Below the pieces are notes generated by a model that searched no databases, had not been told where the DNA came from, and saw nothing but the letters and a program-made list of their open reading frames with translations. Positions 51,292-60,031 of a stretch of 64,000 nucleotides of DNA are shown here, in pieces. Positions within the stretch are counted from its first letter, which is position 1. Each line of letters starts with the position of its first letter. The stretch is from Streptomyces sp. LaPpAH-108 (GTDB taxonomy: Bacteria; Actinomycetota; Actinomycetes; Streptomycetales; Streptomycetaceae). The position numbers and the translations under genes are program-made. The DNA lies in assembly GCF_000373625.1 (NCBI RefSeq), contig NZ_KB891993.1:496001-560000 (forward strand), given 5' to 3'.

Positions 51292-53145
51292 TCACCGCTT
51301 GATGCGTCCTCGCACGGCCAGCACGGCCAGGGCCAGGAGGAGGGGTTCGGCAACCCGGGACGCCATTTCCGTGTACGTGCCGCATACGGTCAGCTCTTCT
51401 TCCGAGGAGCGGAAGACCACGGAGTTGACGGTGACGCGCAGCGCCTTCTCGAATCGCTCGCCGGTCAGACGTCCGCGCCACGGGCCCGTCGGGTCGACCG
51501 GGTCCTGGGTGTCCGTCACGGCGCTGATCTTCCGGCCCGAGATCGCGCCGACCGTCTCCTGTTTCGGCGAGTCCTTGGGCAGCCCCCAGAGCATGAGCGC
51601 CAGCGCGGTGACGGTGGCGGCTGCCAGCAGACAGCACACGGCCCGCAGCGCGCGCAATCCGTATCCGGACACGGCCCAGTACAGGAAAAGCAGGACTCGC
51701 TCCATGAAAGGACGCGTGGGGTCGTGGCGGCGCATCTCCATCTCGCCGTAGTAGAAATCCGCCGCGTCCGGCTCGTTCTTGTCGTCCTCGAAGGCTTTCC
51801 GCAGCTGACGGTAAGCGGGGGCCAACGCCGTGGGACCGGCCGGGGGCTGCCCCGGGGGACCTGCCGCCCAGCCTGCCGCGCCCCGGGACGCGCGCCAGTG
51901 ATGTTCCTCGGCGAGGGTACGGCGGCGCGTCCAGCGCACGGGAAGCCACCCGCGGCGCCTGAGCCCACGGGGAGCGAAATCCAGCTGGAAGTGCCCTTCC
52001 AGGCGCAGTTGGTCGAGATGAATGGTCCCGAGGAGACGACAGGCCGACAGATCGACATCCGTCAGAGTCAGGTACGACGCGTCCACACCGCTCAGCGAGG
52101 CCACCGCGACACCCGGGTTCTTCCCGGCCAGGAGCGTTTCTCCGGCGGAAAAGAACGGCGTGGCGCGGGCCGAGACCGTGAACGGATACTCGAACGTCGC
52201 GTTGGTGAGATCGACGGTCGCGTACCGCAGACGCAGCGACGCTTTCGCTTCCCAGCGTGTCCCCTTGCAGGTGACGCGACCCGCCGCTGCCGCCATGGCC
52301 ACGGGGGCCGTGAACACGGCGCTGTTCAGGTCGAGCGTCCCGGCGCACGCGAGGGGGCCGAAGGCCGTGGCATCGCGGAACACCGTGCGGTTGAACCAGG
52401 CATGCAGCGCGAACGTCGCCTCCGTGAACCGGGCTTCGGCGGCGAACAGCGCTCCGGTGAAGCGCGCCTCCAGCCCGAACTCCGCCTTTCCGAAGTCGGC
52501 CGACGCCTCGAAGACGGCCTTGGAGAACGTCGCCCCTTTGCCGAAGCGCGCCTTGGAGAAACGGGAACTGCCGCCGAAGGACGCCCGCGTGAAAGAAGCA
52601 CCGTCCCCGAACGCGGCCTGATCGAACCAGGCCCCGGCGGCGAAGGACGCTTTCCCGAAGTTCGCGTCCTTGCCGAACACCGTCCCCCGGAAATCGGCGG
52701 CGTCCTCGAACACCGCCTCCGCAAACCGCGCGTCATCCGGGAACCGGGCCCCGTTGAACCGCACTCCCCCCGCGAACCGCGCCTCGTCGAACCAGGCACT
52801 GCGGAACTCGGCCCGGGTGAAGTCGGCCGACCCGCTGAACGTCGCCCCGCTGAACCTGGCCGTACCGAACCTCGGCGTTCCGTCCGCCGGATCCCTGACG
52901 GCGTCGAGGAGTCGCCCCAGCAGCTCCCCGGTCAACTCGGTGCCCCGATGGTCCACGGGGCTGCCGCTGTGCAACCCGGCGAAGTACGCGGCCCGTTGAC
53001 CCTCCGACATATGCGCCAAGCACGCCCCCGAGTCGGCCACCCGACGACCACGGCAGCCGACGGGATCGGTGGAGCCGACATCACGACCACACAGAGGCCA
53101 CACGGGCCGATCCGGCGACACGGTGGGGTCCGTCTGGGTAACCAT
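51292..53145 (-). CDS. Membrane-anchored pentapeptide-repeat protein
   Basis: This 617-residue protein has an N-terminal ~50-residue Cys/His segment (LCGRDVGSTDPVGCRG, then ACLAHM), possibly zinc-binding. About 35 pentapeptide-like units follow, roughly from residue 90 to 270 (RFGTARFSGATFSGSADFTRAEF pattern; A-x-F at every fifth position), predicted to form a right-handed quadrilateral beta-helix. After a second beta region come two hydrophobic segments, VLLFLYWAVSGYGLRALRAVCCLL with the adjoining AATVTALALMLWGL near residues 475-515, and a final LLLALAVLAVRGR. A C-terminal loop contains VVFRSSEEELTVCGTY. Function unknown; some members bind topoisomerase or act in signalling. Confidence 0.85.
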   Translation of the reverse strand: MVTQTDPTVSPDRPVWPLCGRDVGSTDPVGCRGRRVADSGACLAHMSEGQRAAYFAGLHSGSPVDHRGTELTGELLGRLLDAVRDPADGTPRFGTARFSGATFSGSADFTRAEFRSAWFDEARFAGGVRFNGARFPDDARFAEAVFEDAADFRGTVFGKDANFGKASFAAGAWFDQAAFGDGASFTRASFGGSSRFSKARFGKGATFSKAVFEASADFGKAEFGLEARFTGALFAAEARFTEATFALHAWFNRTVFRDATAFGPLACAGTLDLNSAVFTAPVAMAAAAGRVTCKGTRWEAKASLRLRYATVDLTNATFEYPFTVSARATPFFSAGETLLAGKNPGVAVASLSGVDASYLTLTDVDLSACRLLGTIHLDQLRLEGHFQLDFAPRGLRRRGWLPVRWTRRRTLAEEHHWRASRGAAGWAAGPPGQPPAGPTALAPAYRQLRKAFEDDKNEPDAADFYYGEMEMRRHDPTRPFMERVLLFLYWAVSGYGLRALRAVCCLLAAATVTALALMLWGLPKDSPKQETVGAISGRKISAVTDTQDPVDPTGPWRGRLTGERFEKALRVTVNSVVFRSSEEELTVCGTYTEMASRVAEPLLLALAVLAVRGRIKR

Positions 53146-53240
53146 AATCAGCTGACCTTACCGAACCACCAGGGCGCCCCCGTTCCCTCCAAGGGAGTTC
53201 CCTCTCCCCCCAAGTCCGCCCCGCGCACTGACGCCCCGTC

Positions 53241-53473
53241 ATGTTCAGCGTGCCCGACGAACTGGACACGGTGTCGTCTTCCTTTACGACGAGCCGGCCC
53301 GCGGTCTCCTCGACGTCCTGTACGACGGGCACATCGGACCGCTCGACAGCACTCAGACGGCCGTCCTGAATTCCTTGCGCCCGGCCTCGGGTCTCCAGCG
53401 CACGATTCATCCCCAGGCCAAGCGCCCTCCGCGCACCGCGAGAAGCCGGCCGAGGCCGAAGCGAAAGCGTTAG
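53241..53473 (+). pseudogene. Possible degraded small gene in a 385-base gap
   Basis: ATG 53241 opens MFSVPDELDTV and meets an early stop. A shift of frame continues as VVFLYDEPARGLLDVLYDG, then HIGPLDSTQTAVLNSLRP, to TAG 53473. The second frame has strong G/C bias at third positions, as real genes here do. No family was recognised and no good ribosome site is seen. The rest of 53146-53530 holds the pentapeptide-gene promoter region and nothing else recognised. Confidence 0.25.
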
Positions 53474-53530
53474 GTTCATCGGCAGCGCCGGAAACACCAC
53501 GGGCACGGCGCACTCGCACAGGACTCGAGG

Positions 53531-55858
53531 TCAGCGTGACTTCGGCGGGTTCTGGGTGTCGAAGGCGAAGAGGGTGTTCTTGGCGGCGGCCACGACCACC
53601 GCGCGTCCCGCGAGGGTCACGCGCGGGGTCGCGCCCAGTTCGCCCGTCAGGCCGTCGGCGCGCGCGCCCGTCGCCCACAGGAACTTCCCGTGGTCCGGCG
53701 ACAGTGCGACGACCCGGCCGGTGGCCGAGCTGAAGTACAGCGCTCCGTCGCCCGCCACGGGACCGGACGCGCCCTCCACCCCGGTCCGCTGCGACCACTT
53801 CTTGCGGCCGGTCGCGGGGTCGAGGGCCATGACGAGACCGGTCTGCCCGCTCACGTAGACGGTGCCGTCCGCCATGCCGGGCGTCCCCGCACAGGTCCGG
53901 GCCAGTGGGGAGTACGTGACCTTCCCCGAGGCCGGATCGACCCGTACCACCGCGTCGTACCCGTCCGGGACCGCCGCCTCCTCGGTGTGTTCCCGGAGGA
54001 GGACGAGACTGCCGTCGGCGACGCCGACCGGCACGGCGGGGCCGTCGACCGCGACGGGAGCGCCCAGTTTCCCCGAGGTCCGGTCGAGCGCGTACAGAGT
54101 GGGGTGGCGCGCCGATACGGCATCCACCTCGGCGTCCGTCGCGCACATCGCGAGGAGCCGGGTGCCCACCGGGACGGGAGCGCACCGCGTGCCCGCGGGG
54201 AACGGCGTCGTCCAGAGGACCTCACCGCTGTGCGCGGCCCGTGCCTCGAAGCGGGAGTCGGAACCGTCGACCGACACGACGGCGGAGCCGATCACGAGGG
54301 CGTCCTGGGTCTGGCCCGTGACGGCCTGCGACTGGGCACCGGACGGCGCGGACCACAGCTCCCGGCCGCTCTTCGCGTCGATGGCCACCACCTCGGTGGG
54401 AGGGGACTGCGGGTCGTCCTGGGCGGCGATGCGGTATCCGAGCACCGTGTCGTCGGTGGCGCCGACCATGTGCATGCCCTGCGCGGGGACGCCCGGGCTC
54501 TTCACCGTCCATCGGTGGGAGCCGTCCTTGACCCGGATACGGGTCGCGACGACACCGCCGCCTCCGCAGTAGACCGCGTCGCCGCGCGCGACGCACCGCA
54601 GTTCGTCGGGGAGGTCCTGGCCGCCCCGCACGGTCGTACGCCACGGCTTGAAGCCGTCCGGAAGCGCGGCTCCCGACGTCACGACGCTGTCGCCCTTGCC
54701 GTCGCCGACGCCCCCGAAGTGGCTCGCGTTCAGCGCGGCGACTCCCCCGCCGATCGCCGCCACCGCGACCGCAGCCGCGAGCACGGGGCGCCATCGGCGG
54801 CGGAGGCGACGGCCGGTGAGGGTGCCGGTGCTTTCGGCGTCGGGGGCGGAGGGGACGGCGGGCTGGGCGGAGAGGGGAACGGAATCCGAGGCGTCGACCC
54901 GGGCGGAGTCCGGAGCGGCGGTCGGGACGGCAGTCGGCGCGGTCGACGCCAGGGAGGTCGGCGTGGCGGAGTGCTGTTGCGTGATCATGTCGCGGGTACG
55001 GCCCGTACCGACGCCACTCGCGCCGTCCCCGTCCGCGTCGGTCCCGCCGAGGTCGGTGGGCAAGTCCCGTAGCAGCACGAGGAGTTCATCGGCCGAGGGA
55101 CGTCCCTTCGGCTCCTTGTCCAGGCACGGCTCGACGACCGCGCGCAGGGTCGTCGGCACGGCATCGAGCGACGGCTCCTCGTGCACCACCTGGTACGCCG
55201 TCATGTAGGGACTGTCGGCGTCGAAAGGCCCCCGCCCGGTCGCCGCGTACACCAGCAGCGTGCCCAGCGAGAAGACGTCCGACCACGGCCCCACCTCACG
55301 CGGCGACTGCAGCTGCTCCGGTGACATGAAGGGCGGCGTACCGATGACCCGCCCCGTCATCGTCAGCGTCTCCTGGCCCACGGCGCGCGAGATGCCGAAG
55401 TCGATGACGCGCGGCCCCTCGGGCGAGAGCACGACGTTCGAGGGCTTGAGGTCACGGTGGACGACCCCCACCCGGTGGATGTCACGCAGCGCCTCCGCCA
55501 TCCCGATGGCGAGCCGCCGCAGCTCCGCACCACTCAGCGGCCCCTCGGTGGCGCAGTGCTGGGCGAGCGTGCGCCCCTCGATGTAGGTCGTCGCCATCCA
55601 CGGCTGCTCGGCCTCGGGCGCCGCGTCGACCACGGCGGCGGTGAACGCACCACTCACCCGCCGCGCCGCCGCCACCTCCTGCCGGAAACGGATGCGGAAC
55701 TCGTCGTCCTCCGCGAACTGCCGGTGGATCAGCTTGACCGCGATCGGCCGCCCCGAACTCGTCCGGGCCAGGAAAACCGTGCCCATCCCACCCGAGCCGA
55801 GCCGCGCCTCCAGTGGATAGCCGCCGATCTCGGCCGGATCACCTTCGCGCAGCGACAC
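53531..55858 (-). CDS. Ser/Thr protein kinase with extracytoplasmic PQQ-like beta-propeller
   Basis: This 775-residue receptor-type Hanks kinase has a kinase domain at residues ~12-270: glycine loop GSGGMGTVFLA, Lys42 in AVKLIH, the catalytic loop HRDLKPSN with Asp136, DFG at 153-155, and TPPFMSPEQL in the activation segment. A Ser/Thr/Pro-rich juxtamembrane linker is followed by one transmembrane helix near 360-378 (WRPVLAAAVAVAAIGGGVAAL). The outer domain has PQQ-type repeats (AIDAKSGRELWSA, ALDRTSGKLGAPV, ALDPATGRKKWSQ), a likely ligand sensor. GTG 55858 is the start. All kinase residues are present, so it should be active. Confidence 0.92.
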   Translation of the reverse strand: MSLREGDPAEIGGYPLEARLGSGGMGTVFLARTSSGRPIAVKLIHRQFAEDDEFRIRFRQEVAAARRVSGAFTAAVVDAAPEAEQPWMATTYIEGRTLAQHCATEGPLSGAELRRLAIGMAEALRDIHRVGVVHRDLKPSNVVLSPEGPRVIDFGISRAVGQETLTMTGRVIGTPPFMSPEQLQSPREVGPWSDVFSLGTLLVYAATGRGPFDADSPYMTAYQVVHEEPSLDAVPTTLRAVVEPCLDKEPKGRPSADELLVLLRDLPTDLGGTDADGDGASGVGTGRTRDMITQQHSATPTSLASTAPTAVPTAAPDSARVDASDSVPLSAQPAVPSAPDAESTGTLTGRRLRRRWRPVLAAAVAVAAIGGGVAALNASHFGGVGDGKGDSVVTSGAALPDGFKPWRTTVRGGQDLPDELRCVARGDAVYCGGGGVVATRIRVKDGSHRWTVKSPGVPAQGMHMVGATDDTVLGYRIAAQDDPQSPPTEVVAIDAKSGRELWSAPSGAQSQAVTGQTQDALVIGSAVVSVDGSDSRFEARAAHSGEVLWTTPFPAGTRCAPVPVGTRLLAMCATDAEVDAVSARHPTLYALDRTSGKLGAPVAVDGPAVPVGVADGSLVLLREHTEEAAVPDGYDAVVRVDPASGKVTYSPLARTCAGTPGMADGTVYVSGQTGLVMALDPATGRKKWSQRTGVEGASGPVAGDGALYFSSATGRVVALSPDHGKFLWATGARADGLTGELGATPRVTLAGRAVVVAAAKNTLFAFDTQNPPKSR

Positions 55859-56044
55859 CGTCCCCGACCTCCCGTTTCCCCTCGCACCTCACCCACGGGC
55901 CCACACACCCACCCGCACAAACTAGCCGCAGGGCGGTACGTCGTGGCACAGCGGGTGACGAACAGGGCGCGCCAGACCGCCCCGTAGGCCGCACACCAGA
56001 CGATTTCACGCGTCCCCGCAGCTCACGAGGGCGGGAGCGAACCC

Positions 56045-56092
56045 CTAGCCGAGGAAGCCCAGCCGCACCTGGCGATTCGGATCGTCCTCAAG
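56045..56092 (-). pseudogene. Remnant of a second yjbQ 3' end
   Basis: The minus strand encodes LEDDPNRQVRLGFLG then TAG. The intact yjbQ gene at 60032-60457 ends NKDNPNRQVRLSFLGQ. The DNA matches at 37 of 44 bases (56045-56088 against 60032-60075), mostly differing at wobble positions. It begins one base after the stop of the SRPBCC gene. The two fragments are direct repeats flanking a ~3.9-kb gene module. Confidence 0.75.
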
Positions 56093-56093
56093 C

Positions 56094-56579
56094 TCAGCGC
56101 GCACGCGTGGCCGCCACCTCGGCGAGAGAGGCCAAAGTCGCCTCCATACCAGCCGTGTTGTGCGCTTTCAGGTCGAGTAGTTCCTCCCGGCTCGTGCCCA
56201 TGACCGGGAAGAGGTGTTCGACCTGCCAGCTTTCGGTCACGAGGGTGCCTCCGTCCTGGGGGCGGAGGCGGTAGTGCCACAAGGCGGCGTCCACGCCTTG
56301 GACTACGACGTACCAGGCGAATTCGCGTCCGGCCTCGGCCGCGTGGACGCGTGACCGCGTCACCCATTCATGGTCGTGCCGCACATCGGCGTTGACGGCG
56401 GTGAACCATGAGCCCACCTGCGGCACACCCGCGGTCTCATACGTCGCGGAGACCAGATCGGGTGTCCACGCGACGGATGCCTCCACGTCGCTGATCAGGT
56501 CGTACACGGTCTGAGGGGGCGCGTCGATCCACCGCTCACGCCGCACCCGCAACGCGGACAGTTCGATCAGGTCTGCCAT
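56094..56579 (-). CDS. SRPBCC family (polyketide cyclase/START-like) protein
   Basis: This 161-residue lipid/aromatic-binding fold protein contains RRERWIDAPPQTVYDLISDVEASVAWTPDL at its start, the usual SRPBCC N-terminus. GGTLVTESWQVEHLF and a long C-terminal helix (LLDLKAHNTAGMEATLASLAEV) follow. No catalytic residues can be named. It is divergent from the CPBP protease gene, and its stop is beside the yjbQ remnant. It may belong to the same acquired module as the other SRPBCC gene at 59527, though the two are not closely alike. Confidence 0.86.
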   Translation of the reverse strand: MADLIELSALRVRRERWIDAPPQTVYDLISDVEASVAWTPDLVSATYETAGVPQVGSWFTAVNADVRHDHEWVTRSRVHAAEAGREFAWYVVVQGVDAALWHYRLRPQDGGTLVTESWQVEHLFPVMGTSREELLDLKAHNTAGMEATLASLAEVAATRAR

Positions 56580-56702
56580 GGTGAGCCCTTCGGTTGCATC
56601 GAAAGTCGCAGGCGCCGAGGTTCGGCAGAACGGCGCTCGAAGCCGGAGCGGCGCGGTCCCTACCTTCGGATGGTCACTCTCCACCGTCCGAGAGGAACAC
56701 AC

Positions 56703-57575
56703 ATGTCCTCGCTCATCCGATCGCATCCACTGCTCGCCTTCTTCACTCTCGCCTGCGCACTCAGCTGGCTCGGCTGGGTGAACTACATCCTCTCCGACCA
56801 GGGCCTGGGCATCACCGGCGTCGATTACCCGGCCGTTCTCGGGACCACTCAGCTCCTCGGTGTGCTGCCCGGCGCGTACCTCGGCCCGATCGGCGCGGCC
56901 CTCATCGTCACCGCCGTCGTCGACGGTCGCGCCGGGCTGCGCGCCTGGGCCGGACGGCTGCTTCGGTGGCGTGTCGGCCTGCGGTGGTACGCCGCCGCGC
57001 TGCTGGCCGTTCCCGCAGGGCTGCTGGTCGTCGGAACGGTCTTCTCGGGCGGCCGGATCGCGGCTCCGTCCCTGCTCGCCGCGTATCTCCCGGTCCTCGT
57101 CCTCCAGTTGGTCACGACCGGACTCGCCGAGGAGCCCGGCTGGCGCGACTTCGCCCTGAGCAGGCTGCAGCGGCGGTACTCGCCGCTGGTGTCCGCCGCG
57201 ATCCTCGGGCCGGTGTGGGCGGTCTGGCACTACCCCCTCTTCCTCACGGACTGGGCGGAGGGCAACCGGGGGTGGGCCGGGCTGCTCGCCTTCACCGTGT
57301 TCTGCGTGTCGTTCAACGTGGTGATGTCGTGGATGTTCAACCGCACGAACGAGTCGCTGCCCCTGTCGATGCTCATGCACGTCAGCGTGAACACCTTCGT
57401 CTCCGTGCTCTGGGCGGACCTCTTCCCCGGCCTCGCCACCGTCGCCGTCCCCGTCATGTCCGTGGGTTCCGTGGTGGCGGCGCTCGCGATCATCGCGCTC
57501 ACCCGGGGCCGGCTCGGTCAACCGGCCTCGGAGGAACCGTCGTTCGCGCGCCGCGCCGCTCCCCTACACTCCTGA
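56703..57575 (+). CDS. CPBP family intramembrane glutamic endopeptidase
   Basis: This 290-residue multi-helix membrane protein is of the CAAX prenyl protease/bacteriocin-processing type. Motif 1 EEPGWR is at residues 143-148 (the EExxxR catalytic glutamates), motif 2 is in WAVWHYPLF and motif 3 in MHVSVNTFVSV (HxxxN). ATG 56703 follows GAGAGGAA. Its stop overlaps the start of the histidine kinase gene (TGATG), so it is coupled to a two-component system. In other bacteria CPBP members process peptides or confer bacteriocin immunity; the role here is unknown. Confidence 0.89.
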   Translation: MSSLIRSHPLLAFFTLACALSWLGWVNYILSDQGLGITGVDYPAVLGTTQLLGVLPGAYLGPIGAALIVTAVVDGRAGLRAWAGRLLRWRVGLRWYAAALLAVPAGLLVVGTVFSGGRIAAPSLLAAYLPVLVLQLVTTGLAEEPGWRDFALSRLQRRYSPLVSAAILGPVWAVWHYPLFLTDWAEGNRGWAGLLAFTVFCVSFNVVMSWMFNRTNESLPLSMLMHVSVNTFVSVLWADLFPGLATVAVPVMSVGSVVAALAIIALTRGRLGQPASEEPSFARRAAPLHS

Positions 57576-58846
57576 TGATGACCACTTCGCCGAGCACGCC
57601 CGGGCGTGCATCGCCGAACGACACCGTGGTCGCGGGGATCTGCTGCCTCGTCCTCGGCCTCGCGATCCTCCTGGCGGTGCCGCCCGTGGCCGACGTGCCG
57701 GGCAGTTCCGGCACCGTTCCCGCCGTGGGCTCCGCCACGTGGTACGCGATCCTCGTCGCTGTGGCGGTGCAGTCGGCCGCGGTCGCGACGAGCACGCGAA
57801 AGCCTCGTACCGCCGTAGCCCTGGTCATCCTCGCCGCACTCCTGCTCGCCGGTGTCGCGCCGGGCGACCTCGTCAGCGTGACCGCGGTGCCCGAGACCGC
57901 CGCCGCCTATCTGCTCGCCGTGACGAGCGGTCACCGGCTCCGGAACGGGACGGCGGCGGCGCTGTTCGCCGGGGTCACGGTCGCCACAGCCTTGAACGCC
58001 GTACGCTCCGGCGCGGCGGGTCCTCTCGTCGCACTGGGCCTGGGCGTCGGTCAGGGTCTGATCGTCGTCGGGGTGCCGCTGCTCATCGCCCTTGTCGTCG
58101 TCGGCAGACGTGAAGTGCACGCGGCCCACGAGCGGGAGATCGCCGCGCTGACGGGCGAGAGGGAGGCCCTGGTCGCCTCTGCGGTCGCCGCCGAACGCGT
58201 CGCCCTCGCCCGCGATCTGCACGACATCGCCGCCCACCACCTCTCCGGCATCGCCATGCTCGCGGCAGCCCTGGGACGGCAGATCGACGACCGGCCCACC
58301 GCTCGGGAGTCGGCGGACGACATCCGCGCACAGAGCATGGCCGTCCTCGGCGACCTGCGCAGAATGGTGGGGCTGCTGCGCGACGACGACATGGCACCGC
58401 TCGCCGAGCGCTCCCTCCGGGCGATCCCCGACCTGCTCGCACCACGGCGCACGGACGGTCACGGCATCGGTCTCACCGTCCGGCCGGACGGTGCCGACCT
58501 GGGCGACGGCGTCTCCGCCCTCGCCCAGGTGGTCGGCTACCACATGGTCCAGGAAGCCCTCGCGAACGCGTCCCTGCACGCACCCGGCGCACGATGCTCC
58601 GTCATGCTCGACGGCACGGCTGACGACCGAGTCGCCATCACCGTCCGCAACGATCGCGCTCCGGGTCCTGTCCCCGTTCCGAGGCGGGAGGGCTTCGGCC
58701 TGATCGGCATGAGCGAGCGGGCCGCCCTCGTGGGAGCGAGCGTCGACTACGGGCCGACGCCCGGCGGCGGTTGGCAGGTGCTGCTGGTGCTCCCGCGCGA
58801 ACGGCCGTCGCACCACCAGCGGCTGACGGGAGGGGTGACGTCGTGA
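57575..58846 (+). CDS. Sensor histidine kinase, NarL-type two-component system
   Basis: This 423-residue membrane kinase has six or so hydrophobic helices in residues ~18-178, with little outside loop, so it probably senses a membrane or membrane-protein signal. A short coiled region leads to the HisKA_3 dimerisation box LARDLHDIAAHHLSGI, with phospho-accepting His216. The ATPase domain has VVGYHMVQEALANASLHA (N-box) and REGFGLIGMSERAALVGA (G-box). ATG 57575 and ATG 57578 are both possible. It is coupled to the protease upstream and to the response regulator downstream (GTGA overlap). Confidence 0.9.
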   Translation: MMTTSPSTPGRASPNDTVVAGICCLVLGLAILLAVPPVADVPGSSGTVPAVGSATWYAILVAVAVQSAAVATSTRKPRTAVALVILAALLLAGVAPGDLVSVTAVPETAAAYLLAVTSGHRLRNGTAAALFAGVTVATALNAVRSGAAGPLVALGLGVGQGLIVVGVPLLIALVVVGRREVHAAHEREIAALTGEREALVASAVAAERVALARDLHDIAAHHLSGIAMLAAALGRQIDDRPTARESADDIRAQSMAVLGDLRRMVGLLRDDDMAPLAERSLRAIPDLLAPRRTDGHGIGLTVRPDGADLGDGVSALAQVVGYHMVQEALANASLHAPGARCSVMLDGTADDRVAITVRNDRAPGPVPVPRREGFGLIGMSERAALVGASVDYGPTPGGGWQVLLVLPRERPSHHQRLTGGVTS

Positions 58847-59523
58847 CCACGGGAATCCGCGTGGTGATCGCCGATGATCAACCACTCGTACGGAAGGGGC
58901 TCGCCGCGCTCCTCGCCACCGAGGACGGCATCGAGGTCGTCGGCGTCGCCGAGGACGGGGCTCAGGCCCTGCGGCTGATCCAGGAACAGCGGCCGGACGT
59001 GGCATGCCTCGACATCCGCATGCCGCGGATGAACGGCGTGGAAGTCGCGCGCGCCGTGCAGCACGACCCGGTCGAAGTGCTCATGCTCACCACCTTCGAC
59101 CTGGACGAGTACGTCTTCGGGGCGCTGGAGGCCGGGGCCGCTGGGTTCCTGCTCAAGGACTCCGATCCGGATCTCATCGCGCACGCCATCCGCCAGGTCG
59201 CTCTCGGCCGAGGCATGCTCGACCAGGAACTGACACGGCGTGTCCTGCGTGCCTTCGCCGGGCGGCGTGCGCCGCGGCCCGTCACCGTGCGGGACGGCAC
59301 GGCCGCCGACGGCATCCTCACCCTGCGCGAACTCGACATCCTGCGCCTGCTCGCCCAGGGCATGAGCAACAGCGACATCGCGTCCGAACTGCATATCGAA
59401 CCGTCCACGGTGAAATCCCATCTCGCCCGGATGCTGCCCAAGCTCGGCGCGGCCTCCCGTCTCCAAGCGGTCGTCTGGGCCTACCAGAACCGGGTGGTCG
59501 TGCTGCCCGAGGAGGACTCCTGA
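58843..59523 (+). CDS. NarL/FixJ family response regulator
   Basis: This 226-residue regulator's receiver domain begins RVVIADDQPLVRKGL with acidic Asp11/Asp12, phospho-acceptor Asp57 in CLDIRMP, the conserved Thr in LMLTTF and Lys in FLLKDSDP. The C-terminal LuxR-type HTH is at ~160-220: LTLRELDILRLLAQGMSNSDIASELHIEPSTVKSHLARML (read in parts). It is coupled to the histidine kinase by a GTGA overlap and followed after three bases by an SRPBCC gene, so the operon is protease-kinase-regulator-SRPBCC. Its target is likely this operon or the divergent SRPBCC gene. Confidence 0.92.
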   Translation: MTTGIRVVIADDQPLVRKGLAALLATEDGIEVVGVAEDGAQALRLIQEQRPDVACLDIRMPRMNGVEVARAVQHDPVEVLMLTTFDLDEYVFGALEAGAAGFLLKDSDPDLIAHAIRQVALGRGMLDQELTRRVLRAFAGRRAPRPVTVRDGTAADGILTLRELDILRLLAQGMSNSDIASELHIEPSTVKSHLARMLPKLGAASRLQAVVWAYQNRVVVLPEEDS

Positions 59524-59526
59524 CTC

Positions 59527-60024
59527 ATGTTGATCACACAAACGGATCGCACCGTGCCCATCACCGTGTTCGCGAGGGCGTCGGTCTCCCCCGGAACGGC
59601 GTTCGCCGTCATCGCGCCGATCGACCTCTCCCTGGTCTTCAAGGCGGACCGCTTCTTCCCGGGCGTCAGCCACATCGAGGGGCAGCACGCCCCATGGGAC
59701 CGCGCCGGGGTCGCCCGGGAGCCGCACTTCACCGACGGCTCCCACGTCACCGAGCGGCTGACCGAGTACACGGCACCGCACGGCTTCGCCTACGAACTCA
59801 CCGGGTTCACCAACGTGCTCAACAGCCTGGCGCAGGGCATCCGCGGAGAGTTCTCGTTCCTGCCGGACGGCAAGGGGACGAACATCCGGTGGACCTACGA
59901 GTTCAAACCCCGGCGCGGGCGTGGCTGGGTCCTCAACGGCCCGTTCAAACCCCTGTGGCAGCGCTACATGCAGCGGGCCCTCGACCGCATGGTCGACGTG
60001 GCCGAGGGACGGGATCCTCGATAG
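59527..60024 (+). CDS. SRPBCC-like protein at the end of the two-component operon
   Basis: This 165-residue soluble protein reads as an SRPBCC/START-like fold: APIDLSLVFKADRFFPGVSHIE, then TERLTEYTAPHGFAYELTGFTN, EFSFLPDGKGTNIRWTYEFKP and a final helix LWQRYMQRALDRMVDVAEG. It follows the response regulator by three bases and is therefore cotranscribed. It may bind a hydrophobic ligand relevant to the membrane signal. The fold is fairly sure; the function is unknown. Its stop lies seven bases from the convergent yjbQ stop. Confidence 0.78.
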   Translation: MLITQTDRTVPITVFARASVSPGTAFAVIAPIDLSLVFKADRFFPGVSHIEGQHAPWDRAGVAREPHFTDGSHVTERLTEYTAPHGFAYELTGFTNVLNSLAQGIRGEFSFLPDGKGTNIRWTYEFKPRRGRGWVLNGPFKPLWQRYMQRALDRMVDVAEGRDPR

Positions 60025-60031
60025 CCACAGC

